Below, one piece after another: positions 8,047 to 16,518 of a stretch of DNA of 64,000 nt. The first letter of the stretch is position 1. Each line of letters starts with the position of its first letter. The position numbers and the translations under genes were made by a program. Source of the DNA: an uncultured Dorea sp. (GTDB taxonomy: Bacteria > Bacillota > Clostridia > Lachnospirales > Lachnospiraceae); contig CAJTRO010000005.1 in NCBI GenBank assembly GCA_910579015.1, positions 65,429 through 129,428 on the forward strand. Direction: 5' to 3'. The notes beneath the pieces are model-generated. The model did not search any database, was not told where the DNA came from, and was given only the letters and a program-made list of their open reading frames with translations.

Positions 8047-11000
8047 TTAAAATATGAATTCCTGCTGTTCCATGACCTCTATCTGAGATACGATCATTGT
8101 CTCAGGTTCATTTCCGCGCAGATGGTCTGCTTTCAGGTATTGCATTCCATTTCTGAGACTTGCGGCGATAAGATTTAATACGTAAATGTTGTCGAAACGG
8201 TTGTATATGGAATCTCCGCCAAGACCTGTCAGGCATATGAGCTGAGTGTTTGTCTTTTTGGCGACGTCCATCAGAGGCTTAAGCAGATGGGACGCGTTTG
8301 TCTGGGCGAAGGGATTGTCCATGACCAGGACCTTTCCTTCATTCTTATCTGCGAAGATGTCGGTGTCGTCTTTTCTCATATAATATAGAAGACTTGACAG
8401 TATGACAAATGCCGACAAAAAGCCCTCCCCGCCTGAATTTCTCGCCACTTCTGCCCAGGTGATGGGATACTCTCTCTCCGCCTCGATCTTATACAGGCGG
8501 ATCTGCACATTTCCGATCCCGACCACCGTATCATACAGATTTCTCGTGGTGATCCGGGTTCCGAAATACTCCTGTGCATTCTCGTTCTGCGCAAACAGAC
8601 GGAGACCTTTCTGCGTGATCTCGTCAATCATGTCCTGAAGGCGGATCTGGTACAGGTTCTCGTTCTCTTCCCACTCCGGGAGACCGATCTTCAGCATCTT
8701 CACCGGATGCTTTCGGATGGCAATCGTAGAATTATGGTCGATCCTTCCCAGATTCTGGTGTACCTCCCGGACATAATCCTCCAAGAGCTCCACGATCTTG
8801 TGCTTCTCCTTCTCCACAAGGGAAATGTCTACCTCCAGCTTCTCCATCAGACTGTCGTAGGACTGTATCGTAGCCGCAAGCTGTCTTAACACTGCGGACG
8901 CATCCCGTGCAAGCTCCAGCATCGCTTCCAGCGGTTTCCTGTAGAAATCCTCCTGAAACTGTTCCATGCGCACGATCCGGTTCAGCAGGCGTGTCAGTAC
9001 GTCCCCCGCCTCCCGGCTGTCTTGAAGCATCTGGTTATAATCCCTGATCAGGATGCCCTTGAAGTTACGAAGGCTCTTTGCATCCATCCTGTCAAAGTCC
9101 TGTTCCCATACAACCTCATCCCCCAGCGGGAATCCGCTGTACTCAGAGAGAGCTGTCAGATTCTCGTCATAACTGCGGAGCCGTTCCTTTAAGCCGTCCG
9201 CCTGGATCTCTGCCTCCTTCTCCTGATAACGGAACTGATTCTTCCTCGCGTCAAAATCCTGATTCTGGATCTCCTCTTTTGACAGCGGTTCTTCCTCTCC
9301 GCATTCAGTCTTCATCCGTTCTAAGCGCTCCCTCTTCTGCTGATCCACCACGGCAATCTGCTTATCCTCGTCATTCCACAGCCTCTGCTTTTCGGCAATC
9401 TTCCGGTTACAATCCTCAAGCAGTATCTCCTGATGGGATTCCTCCTGGCGGTCATAGCGCACCTGCTCCCAGTCCCCGCCAGAAAGCCCGTATTTCTTCT
9501 GCAAATGCTCAAGTTCCTCCTGTGCATCCTGATAACGGTTTCCCGCACGCTGTTCCTGTTCCTCAAGCTCCTGTATTTCCTGGGACATGTGGGAAGTAAT
9601 CGCGGCATACCGGGCTTCCATCCTGCGGATATCCGTGCCGGCTTCTTCCGCCTCCTTTGGCGCCTCTGCCTTCTCATACCTCTGGTACTTCCGGGCTTCT
9701 CTGCGGATTTCCTCCCCTTCACGGATCAGATTGTTCTTCTCGATCTCTCCACTCTTTAACCTCTCCTTAAGCTTCTCCTGCTGGTTCTGGCACAGCTTCT
9801 GTCTCTCCTTAAGCTTCTCGGCCTCCTTCTTACACCGCTCAAGCTCCTTAAGATTCTGCTCATACGCCTCGTATTCCTTACACAGCCCTTCAAGATCCTC
9901 CAGCCGTCTCTGCTGGCGTCCGGCCTCTCGTTCAGCGTTTCGAATCTCATTTCCCAGCCGTTCAAGCTCCGTCTTAAGCTCTGCCAGCTCTTCCTCCCCT
10001 TCACGGATTTCCCGATCCTGCCTCTTAATCTGTCCGGCAAGCTGTCTTTTGCGTTTCTCATTTTCATCCAGCCTCTCCCTGCTGACCTTCTGGTTTCTTA
10101 TCATCTCCTGTCGTTCAAAATATTCCGTATACTCCGTCTGCCGGACCGCTGCGGCCTCCTTCTTCTTCCTGATCTGCTCTTCCTTCTCCCGTACCAGATC
10201 TTTAAGCTTCTCCTCATTCAGCAGGTTCTCGTTGAACCAGACGTAGAAGCTGACGCCCTCAAGCCGGATAATCCTGCTCTCCCTGTCCTTACAGCTTCCT
10301 TCGAGCATCTCCCTTGCCACGATCGGAATCGGAAATGAAGTATAGATGCCTCCCATATTCTGCGACAGCTTCCGCAGTTCGGCTTCCGACAGGATCAGCG
10401 CATAAGGAAGAAACGGATGACGGCGCACCAGTTCGACATTCTGCTGTTCCGAGTAACCATTCTTCGCCATCCACTCCATTCCATAGACCACATGGATCCC
10501 AAGGCCGTCAAGCTCCTGTTCCAGTTCCGCCGGCAGTTCCAGCACCTTCCCCTGTGTCAGACGCTGATACTCCTTCTGCAAAATGTCCTCTTCCTTCTCA
10601 AGATTCCTCCGGATCCCCGCGATCTCCTTAAGCTTCCTCTCAGACGCGTTCAGTATCCTGCCGCTGTCAAAAAGCTGGTCCTCATCCAGATCCAGATACC
10701 GCATCACCACCTTGCGCGCTTCCAGCTCCTTCTCATACTCCTGTCCCAAGCGCTCCTCCCTGGCTGACTCCATCTTTCCCTGAAGCAGTTCCGAACGCAT
10801 ATCCTGAAGACTGCGCTCAAGGCCGCGCTCCCTCTCGACCGACTTCTCCTTTTGTTTCTTAAGCTCCAGACGTGACCGGACTTGCGCCTCTAACTCCTTC
10901 TCATAAGCCTCCCGGCAGATCTCAAGCGCGCCCGGCTCGTATACGCCGAGAATATTACGGATCAATTCCTCCCCATAACGCCGGTTAAACGCATCCTCCG

Positions 11001-12459
11001 TCCGGTCGTAAGACGCTGCCCCGCTCTTAAGCCCGCCAGACCTTGATGCATTCAGAAGCAGGCTCTCCGAAAGCCCCGAAAGCTTCTCTTCAACCTTCAG
11101 AAGCTCTGATGCGGCCGCCTCAGACGCCTCCTCATTTTCCCTTCTCTTCGTCTCATTCTCATGAAGAAGCCCTTCATAATAACATCTCAGCGCATAGCCA
11201 AGAAAATTTCGTTCCGGTTCCAGATCCTCTTCCTTCTGCCTTGATACAAGAAGTCTCTGACGAATCCGTTCCAGTTCGTTCCTCTCCTGGCGCGCAGTCT
11301 TCTGTTGTTTCGCACAGGCAAGAAGATGAATCTTTCGCAGAATCCCTTCTGCATCCTTCGCAATCTCCTCCTTCTCTATTTCAATCATATCCCGGTTGCT
11401 CAGATGAAACCGAAGCTCCTGCTCCAGCCGGTGTATCTCACTGGACAGCTTCTCATACTCCACCCTGGAGATCTGCGCGCGGATTGCTTCTATGTTCTCA
11501 AGTATCCTCTGGTACTCCTCCTCGGTCACATCATGAAGCCGTGTGAGCTCTGCGATAAAGTGCGCAACCAGATTCTCCTGTTTACTGACACTCACACTCT
11601 TCGCCTGATAATCCTCCGCCTTCTCCCGGATCTTATCTGCTTCCGCCTTAAACTCACGTATGATGTCGCGCCTCTTGATCTTCGTCTGGTTGTCCTTGTA
11701 CTGCCCCACGTATTTCTCCAGAATCGTCTGAAATTCCTTCATGCGGTTCCGTTCCTTATTCAGCTTACTCTCCACGGCATCAAGAAACCACTTCTCCACC
11801 AGCCCCTTCTCATCCCGGCAGTCGGAGAACAGCTCCGACAGCCCGGATTCTTTCAGGTTCACCTTCTTGATGATCGTCTCCCACTCCTTGTAGTGGATCT
11901 GGTATTCCGTCAATTTATCAAAATACTGTCTGGATTGTGCCGGATTCGTCATATCATAATAGAAGAAGCTCATGGATCTGTCCTTCTTATAGGCTTCAAA
12001 CATCTGCCTGCACGCCGCAAAGTTCTTAAGGACGATCTCCTTTCTTCCCTTCTCTACCACCGGCAGATGATGAATATCCTGGATGCAGGACTTACGGTAC
12101 TCGCTGACGATATTGACCATCTCCAGATTCTCCCCATTGCCCTCTCCGGTATCCTGGCTCCTTCTTACCATCATCCCGGTAAGGACGTAACCCGCCCCGC
12201 CGTCCAATACCCACTCCACCAGGATAAATGACGGCTTATTCGTGGTAAAATAGCTCTCGAACGGCCGGTCTTTTGCGTCCCGGTATCTCTTATGCACGAA
12301 CGGAGCCGTCATCATCTGGACAAGCACAGACTTCCCGCCCCCGTTTCGAAGAGACAGAAGGGTGCTCTCCCCGTTCAGATGAAAGCACTCGTCGCTGACG
12401 CGGATTGCATTGTTGTTATAATTTACGTTGATCAGCCTGACGGCGTTAATTTTACTCAT
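8047..12459 (-). CDS. jetC: Wadjet defence SMC-like ATPase JetC
   Basis: 1,470 residues with SMC/MukB architecture. The N-terminal ATPase lobe has Walker A LRNGGGKSVLVQMM (about residues 37-50). Long charged coiled coils (about 230-640 and 780-1250) flank a compact non-coil hinge-like region near residues 640-770. The C-terminal lobe has the ABC signature SGGEGFLSAF and Walker B KVLVMDNPF. In Wadjet, JetC is the motor that extrudes DNA loops and detects small circular plasmids. It is the last gene of the jetDABC operon. The 55 bases before it follow three foreign-looking genes. Runs of apparent Ser/Pro-rich frames on the opposite strand are shadows of the coiled coil. Confidence 0.92.
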   Translation of the reverse strand: MSKINAVRLINVNYNNNAIRVSDECFHLNGESTLLSLRNGGGKSVLVQMMTAPFVHKRYRDAKDRPFESYFTTNKPSFILVEWVLDGGAGYVLTGMMVRRSQDTGEGNGENLEMVNIVSEYRKSCIQDIHHLPVVEKGRKEIVLKNFAACRQMFEAYKKDRSMSFFYYDMTNPAQSRQYFDKLTEYQIHYKEWETIIKKVNLKESGLSELFSDCRDEKGLVEKWFLDAVESKLNKERNRMKEFQTILEKYVGQYKDNQTKIKRRDIIREFKAEADKIREKAEDYQAKSVSVSKQENLVAHFIAELTRLHDVTEEEYQRILENIEAIRAQISRVEYEKLSSEIHRLEQELRFHLSNRDMIEIEKEEIAKDAEGILRKIHLLACAKQQKTARQERNELERIRQRLLVSRQKEEDLEPERNFLGYALRCYYEGLLHENETKRRENEEASEAAASELLKVEEKLSGLSESLLLNASRSGGLKSGAASYDRTEDAFNRRYGEELIRNILGVYEPGALEICREAYEKELEAQVRSRLELKKQKEKSVERERGLERSLQDMRSELLQGKMESAREERLGQEYEKELEARKVVMRYLDLDEDQLFDSGRILNASERKLKEIAGIRRNLEKEEDILQKEYQRLTQGKVLELPAELEQELDGLGIHVVYGMEWMAKNGYSEQQNVELVRRHPFLPYALILSEAELRKLSQNMGGIYTSFPIPIVAREMLEGSCKDRESRIIRLEGVSFYVWFNENLLNEEKLKDLVREKEEQIRKKKEAAAVRQTEYTEYFERQEMIRNQKVSRERLDENEKRKRQLAGQIKRQDREIREGEEELAELKTELERLGNEIRNAEREAGRQQRRLEDLEGLCKEYEAYEQNLKELERCKKEAEKLKERQKLCQNQQEKLKERLKSGEIEKNNLIREGEEIRREARKYQRYEKAEAPKEAEEAGTDIRRMEARYAAITSHMSQEIQELEEQEQRAGNRYQDAQEELEHLQKKYGLSGGDWEQVRYDRQEESHQEILLEDCNRKIAEKQRLWNDEDKQIAVVDQQKRERLERMKTECGEEEPLSKEEIQNQDFDARKNQFRYQEKEAEIQADGLKERLRSYDENLTALSEYSGFPLGDEVVWEQDFDRMDAKSLRNFKGILIRDYNQMLQDSREAGDVLTRLLNRIVRMEQFQEDFYRKPLEAMLELARDASAVLRQLAATIQSYDSLMEKLEVDISLVEKEKHKIVELLEDYVREVHQNLGRIDHNSTIAIRKHPVKMLKIGLPEWEENENLYQIRLQDMIDEITQKGLRLFAQNENAQEYFGTRITTRNLYDTVVGIGNVQIRLYKIEAEREYPITWAEVARNSGGEGFLSAFVILSSLLYYMRKDDTDIFADKNEGKVLVMDNPFAQTNASHLLKPLMDVAKKTNTQLICLTGLGGDSIYNRFDNIYVLNLIAASLRNGMQYLKADHLRGNEPETMIVSQIEVMEQQEFIF

Positions 12460-12514
12460 ACATGGATTCCTCTTATTCCTTCTCTCACGTTTTGATGTGA
12501 CTATATTTCTCGTT

Positions 12515-13201
12515 TCATTTCTCTTTTATAACAACTATCCCAAGCACTCTCTGTACTTCCTCCGATTGTATCAGCATCCTCATCTTCCCATTTCCTTCTT
12601 CAACCTCCGGCTTACCGCACCTGCGATTATCCGGATGCTCTGATACACAACAATCCTTATACCAGCACTCGCCCATAAGCGTTCCCTTGACAGACCACTT
12701 CTCATTTTGTGTAAATTCACCTGCCAGTGATTTCATCACCCGCTCTGTAGAGTATCGCTTAAATCCATATAAATACTGTAATGTTCTCTCGTCTTCTATC
12801 TTTGACAGGTTAATACTGTGATTTTCAATTGCAGATAAAACTTCTTTCCGAATTCTGATCTTATCAGCCTTACCGGTTCCTGTCCATAACACCAGCTTGT
12901 CAAAAGCAAGAAGTAAATGCTCAAAACAGATTAGATCCAAAATTATAATCTTACCATCTGACTTGTCGGCTATAAACTTTAACAAGCGATACTTGTTACG
13001 AATATCCTGATTATCAACTACATGATCAAATGCGATATAATACTTATCTTCATCTTCCAGATTCAAACCTGACAGTGCCTCTAAAATCCCCTGATTACTT
13101 CCCTTACTTTCAACTATAAGTGCATTTCCAAAGAAAAGTTGATTAACCAATTCCCAAAAATGAAATCCTGCGCCGGTATCTTCTGTCCATAAATATGTCA
13201 T
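12515..13201 (-). CDS. Unknown protein, possibly TOPRIM-like, in an A+T-rich insert in the Wadjet operon
   Basis: 228 residues; I do not recognise the family. The N-terminal half alternates strands and acidic turns: NALIVESKGSNQGI (about 26-39) with a Glu after a hydrophobic strand, YYIAFDHVVDNQD (about 54-66) with two Asp four apart, then KIIILDLICFEHLLLAF. That order of E, D-x-x-x-D and a third strand is reminiscent of TOPRIM folds such as DUF4435/OLD nucleases, but the DxD is not exact, so this is only a suggestion. The C-terminal part has CWYKDCC and a further Cys ten residues on, a possible metal knuckle. It begins one base after the P-loop gene ends and is followed by jetC. Confidence 0.6.
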   Translation of the reverse strand: MTYLWTEDTGAGFHFWELVNQLFFGNALIVESKGSNQGILEALSGLNLEDEDKYYIAFDHVVDNQDIRNKYRLLKFIADKSDGKIIILDLICFEHLLLAFDKLVLWTGTGKADKIRIRKEVLSAIENHSINLSKIEDERTLQYLYGFKRYSTERVMKSLAGEFTQNEKWSVKGTLMGECWYKDCCVSEHPDNRRCGKPEVEEGNGKMRMLIQSEEVQRVLGIVVIKEK

Positions 13202-13202
13202 A

Positions 13203-13604
13203 TCACAACTCCTCTTCCAGCGTTATCTTGTTATCATCAAAGTGCAGCACTTTGAAACTCTTGTCTGACACATTGAGCCCGTCACAATTTCTCAAAAAAA
13301 GCATATATTGATTAGAAAATTCAAAATTAATGAATTTTCTGATATCATCATCAATTAAAATATCTGCGTTATCAATTACAACAAAATTCCCCCTGCATTG
13401 TTTGACTGTTTCTAAAAAAGTATCTGACTTGTAATTAAACAGTTTAATCATTTTATATTGCTCGGTAAGTCTTAAATCTTCTAACATTTCATAAAGAACA
13501 GTTTTGCCTGTGCCGCTATCTCCACCTACAAGAGTAATCCTATCCTCAAAAACAAGATCGTATGAAAAGGGCTCTGCTTTAAATGTAATATTCTTATAAA
13601 TCAT
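13203..13604 (-). CDS. Very small P-loop NTPase-like protein in the Wadjet insert
   Basis: 133 residues from ATG 13604, preferred to the upstream in-frame ATGs because AAAGGAGAG lies six bases before it. It carries Walker A GGDSGTGKT (about residues 24-32) and a Walker-B-like strand NFVVIDNADILIDDD, but is too short for a full AAA or ABC domain. The N-terminus (MIYKNITFKAEPFSYDL) resembles the strands before the P-loop of ABC/RecF-like ATPases. It may be a minimal ATPase working with the neighbouring proteins. It overlaps the upstream gene by 11 bases and abuts the downstream one by one base, so the three are tightly coupled. No specific function is known to me. Confidence 0.72.
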   Translation of the reverse strand: MIYKNITFKAEPFSYDLVFEDRITLVGGDSGTGKTVLYEMLEDLRLTEQYKMIKLFNYKSDTFLETVKQCRGNFVVIDNADILIDDDIRKFINFEFSNQYMLFLRNCDGLNVSDKSFKVLHFDDNKITLEEEL

Positions 13605-14046
13605 CAGCTTCTCTCCTTTCATACTCCTTGCTCCACCATGCCTGATATCCATTACTTCCTGTCACTATATCCGAATCATTAAATCGGATTTTCGCATCAT
13701 CCGGAATATCTGTAAGCGTCGGTCTTGACATATAAATCTTTATATTATCCATCGAAAATATAATTTTAAGCACATTGGGACCGCATTCTTCTACACACAC
13801 CACTTTATCAGGATGTTTTACAATATTAAGCAATGTCTTACAGCCAGACGACAAATTGCGGATTGTACCCAGACCAAACTTTGTTTCAATGTGCTTATCC
13901 GGTGTCAATTTTGCCTCATCTACCTGTAGGATGAGATTTATTTCATTTTGTGACATTTCTTCATTACCTGTATTCAGATTAAAATATAAGTCATTTTGAA
14001 ATATCCAGTCTTTTGAATCTTTTTTCTCGGTATATATATCTATCAT
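13594..14046 (-). CDS. DUF4869-like protein in the Wadjet insert
   Basis: 150 residues. The layout resembles DUF4869 proteins: an N-terminal MIDIYTEKKDSKDWIFQND segment, a central ETKFGLGTIRNLSSGCKTLL block, ECGPNVLKIIF, and a C-terminal acidic NDSDIVTGSNGYQAWWSKEY. The function of DUF4869 is unknown to me, and the assignment is from memory of its pattern, so it is moderate. The gene has its own AAAGGAG ribosome site 42 bases after jetB and overlaps the P-loop gene. Its A+T content is clearly higher than that of jetB and jetA, suggesting separate acquisition. Confidence 0.62.
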   Translation of the reverse strand: MIDIYTEKKDSKDWIFQNDLYFNLNTGNEEMSQNEINLILQVDEAKLTPDKHIETKFGLGTIRNLSSGCKTLLNIVKHPDKVVCVEECGPNVLKIIFSMDNIKIYMSRPTLTDIPDDAKIRFNDSDIVTGSNGYQAWWSKEYERREADDL

Positions 14047-14088
14047 TTCATGTCACTCCTTTAACATCGTTAACTATCGGGACACTTT

Positions 14089-14796
14089 TCAGACGCGCCC
14101 CAATACGCGCAGTACCCTGTGATAATTATTCTGGTTCAGCAGATTCCAGTCCATAAAATTATCCAGCTTCTTCGTGGTCTTGATCATCTCGTCTGCCTCC
14201 ACATACTCAATCAATCCCTGCTTCTGCAAAAACACCAGAATCGAGTGCAGGAAGCCCTCCTTCGTCGTCTTCGCCCGGGAACCTTTGTCGTCCGAGCGCA
14301 GTGCCTCATATGCCTCAAGCATATTAGAAAATGCGATTCCCGACTGCTCCTCCTGTTCCTCGTCCATGCTCTCTGCTCCCTCTTTCAGCCGGCTGGAAAT
14401 ACAGTTTAAAAGCTCCCCGACACGCATATATTCCCGTGCTTTGCTGCTGCTCCCCTGTCCGTCGAAGAATTCCACCAGAAGCGTCAGCACCACGAACTGC
14501 GAGAGGTAGTAGTCCTTATCCGTTCCGGAGGACTTACAGAGCGCCGTCTTAAGCTGGGCCTTGGAAAATCCAAGAAAATGATTCTCCTCTTTGGGGATCA
14601 GGTAAATCACATTCCCATACCGCTCAATCCGGCTCTCAGCAATCTCTCCCTGAGATTTCACAAGATTCTGGATCTCCTCCTGTTCCGTATACGCCCTGTA
14701 GAGCTGCATCTCCTCGTCCTCGCTAAGCTCATGGTGTTCCAGGAGGTAATAGAAAATCTCCTGGCTGGTTCGGATTTCTTCTAATTCATAAGCCAT
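14089..14796 (-). CDS. jetB: Wadjet kleisin-partner protein JetB (DUF6063-like)
   Basis: 235 residues, mostly helical, with the winged-helix-like KITE character expected of JetB/MksE proteins. The N-terminus AYELEEIRTSQEIFYYLLEHHELS and the C-terminal TTKKLDNFMDWNLLNQNNY match the DUF6063 type found in Firmicutes Wadjet loci. In the complex, JetB binds JetA and bridges to JetC heads. It has a strong AAGGAG site and starts 46 bases after jetA. In a simple Wadjet operon jetC would follow directly; here three genes intervene. Confidence 0.85.
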   Translation of the reverse strand: MAYELEEIRTSQEIFYYLLEHHELSEDEEMQLYRAYTEQEEIQNLVKSQGEIAESRIERYGNVIYLIPKEENHFLGFSKAQLKTALCKSSGTDKDYYLSQFVVLTLLVEFFDGQGSSSKAREYMRVGELLNCISSRLKEGAESMDEEQEEQSGIAFSNMLEAYEALRSDDKGSRAKTTKEGFLHSILVFLQKQGLIEYVEADEMIKTTKKLDNFMDWNLLNQNNYHRVLRVLGRV

Positions 14797-14842
14797 ATTT
14801 TTACTCCTTTTTCATGGTAGTTTTTAATTTATTTCTCTGCTC

Positions 14843-16462
14843 TCAGTTCCTGCGCCCCACGCGAATCAACACATTGGAACACCGTATTGTCTTCCTCGCC
14901 TTATCCTCATTCAATATCCCCTCAAACGTCACGACGCTTCCGTCCTCTATCCGGTAAGTCTCCACCCTCCGAACATCCCGAAACTCAGGATACTCTTCTA
15001 CCAGATGAAGCAGCATCTCATTCAGCTGGAATTCCCCCGGCATATCCTGGATATACTCACTGCGTTCCTTAAAAAGCACCTCAATATCAATCTTCTGATT
15101 CTTAATAAGCTCCACCATGATCTCTTTGAAAATCTCCACATTCGGTATCAACTGCACTCGTTCCTCTTCCCGCTCTTTCACGGCCGCGCCAATCTCCTGT
15201 AGCGATACCTCCCCGGTCTTCACCGCATAACCGAGCAGCCGGCAGAGACTTGTCTCATATTTCTTGAGCTTCTCCTTGCGAAGCCTCTCCTGCTCCCGTA
15301 CCCATTCTTCCTCGTCAAAATCCAGTTCCTCCGCAAGATCCTCCTCCCGGCGTTTCCGTACCGGGCGTTGCAGCTGGAATGCCTTATTCAGGTTATAGAC
15401 CTTATCCGGCTCCTGATTAAACAGCGGACGCAGAAAAAAATCCAGATTCTCAAGTGCCTTCGGATCCGCAAGCACCTTGTCGTACAACTCGGTCCTAAGG
15501 GGAAAACGCCTGATCAGCGACATCTGCGTCAGCATCTCCAATTCCTTCGTGTACAGCGCTTTCAGGTCAAAATGGCTGTTCAGTATCTTCTGATGCTCAT
15601 CAATCGTCCGGTTCAGATACGTCTCGATGATCCTCAGATGCGAAAGCCTCTCCTCATCCTTCTCGCTGAGACGCCTCACGTTAATATTCTCCTCCTCCAG
15701 CGCCTGCGCCCGGCTTTTCACCAGTTCCCTGTAATTCTGGAACTTCTGCTTCGTGTCGCTGATGGTATCCAGATTCTCAAGCAAAATCTCCTCATAATCC
15801 TTCACAGAATAATTCAGCGCATTCCTCCGGATCTTCCCCATTGCCTCCTGGATCTTCTGCAACTGGATCCGAAGCAGATTGAACACATTCTTGATCTCAT
15901 CCACAGCCTTGTCATAGCTCTGCTTCTCAAGATGCATCTTAAAGATCATCTCATGGATCGTCAGCTTCATATTATTCTCAATCTCCAGCGTCGCCAGCAG
16001 AAGATTGTACCCGTCGTCCGTCAGATAATAAGAGGTGCGCCTGAATTCCTGATCTATGTAGATAATCCGGTTCGCCACATAGCTGATATGAAGATCCTGA
16101 TATTCATTTTCCTCAAAATCAAACCCTTCAAAATACATGGCCCTGCCCTCGTTGGACAGTACCACATTTACCACAAAATCCCCCAGCTGTCTGCACTCGT
16201 CGTAAGACATGGCTTTCCTGAAATGCCGGGTATTGATGGTGTCGATGTAGGCTCCCACATCGTCCATCGTGCAGTGCTCCTCTTTTAAGGACTGCTCCAT
16301 GATATAGAGCAACACCGCGAAGATCAGGTTCATCTGTTCCCCTGGCGTCAGGAAACCATACTGTTTCCAGGTCGTCTTCTGGGCGCTGTTTAAGATCAAC
16401 AGCGCATATAACCCCACATTCTTCATTCTTCTGGGAAAATGCTTCAAAAATTCGTATTGCAT
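14843..16462 (-). CDS. jetA: Wadjet kleisin-like protein JetA (DUF5716-like)
   Basis: 539 residues from ATG 16462, chosen for AAAGGA six bases upstream; nine further in-frame codons exist upstream. The N-terminus QYEFLKHFPRRMKNVGLYALL and long helical middle (DEIKNVFNLLRIQLQKIQEA) match the JetA/DUF5716 type. The acidic stretch EEDLAEELDFDEEEW near residue 390 is a plausible linker, and the C-terminal winged-helix region ends in VGRRN. JetA is the kleisin closing the JetC ring. It lies between jetD and jetB on the minus strand. Confidence 0.88.
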   Translation of the reverse strand: MQYEFLKHFPRRMKNVGLYALLILNSAQKTTWKQYGFLTPGEQMNLIFAVLLYIMEQSLKEEHCTMDDVGAYIDTINTRHFRKAMSYDECRQLGDFVVNVVLSNEGRAMYFEGFDFEENEYQDLHISYVANRIIYIDQEFRRTSYYLTDDGYNLLLATLEIENNMKLTIHEMIFKMHLEKQSYDKAVDEIKNVFNLLRIQLQKIQEAMGKIRRNALNYSVKDYEEILLENLDTISDTKQKFQNYRELVKSRAQALEEENINVRRLSEKDEERLSHLRIIETYLNRTIDEHQKILNSHFDLKALYTKELEMLTQMSLIRRFPLRTELYDKVLADPKALENLDFFLRPLFNQEPDKVYNLNKAFQLQRPVRKRREEDLAEELDFDEEEWVREQERLRKEKLKKYETSLCRLLGYAVKTGEVSLQEIGAAVKEREEERVQLIPNVEIFKEIMVELIKNQKIDIEVLFKERSEYIQDMPGEFQLNEMLLHLVEEYPEFRDVRRVETYRIEDGSVVTFEGILNEDKARKTIRCSNVLIRVGRRN

Positions 16463-16518
16463 CTTTGTTCCTTTCTCTCTAAGCTCCAAAGCTTACGGGC
16501 ATCTGGTTCCATATCCGT

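Noticed and set aside
9078-10783. Several long Ser/Pro/Leu-rich frames on the plus strand
   Set aside because: They are opposite the JetC coiled coil; the biased codons of Glu, Lys, Arg and Leu in the real gene create open frames on the other strand.
8047-12459. JetC as MukB, SbcC or RecN
   Set aside because: Adjacent JetA, JetB and TOPRIM JetD partners specify Wadjet; no SbcD nuclease or other partners.
15368-16288. 306-codon Leu/His-rich plus-strand frame
   Set aside because: Antisense to jetA, biased composition, no start signal.
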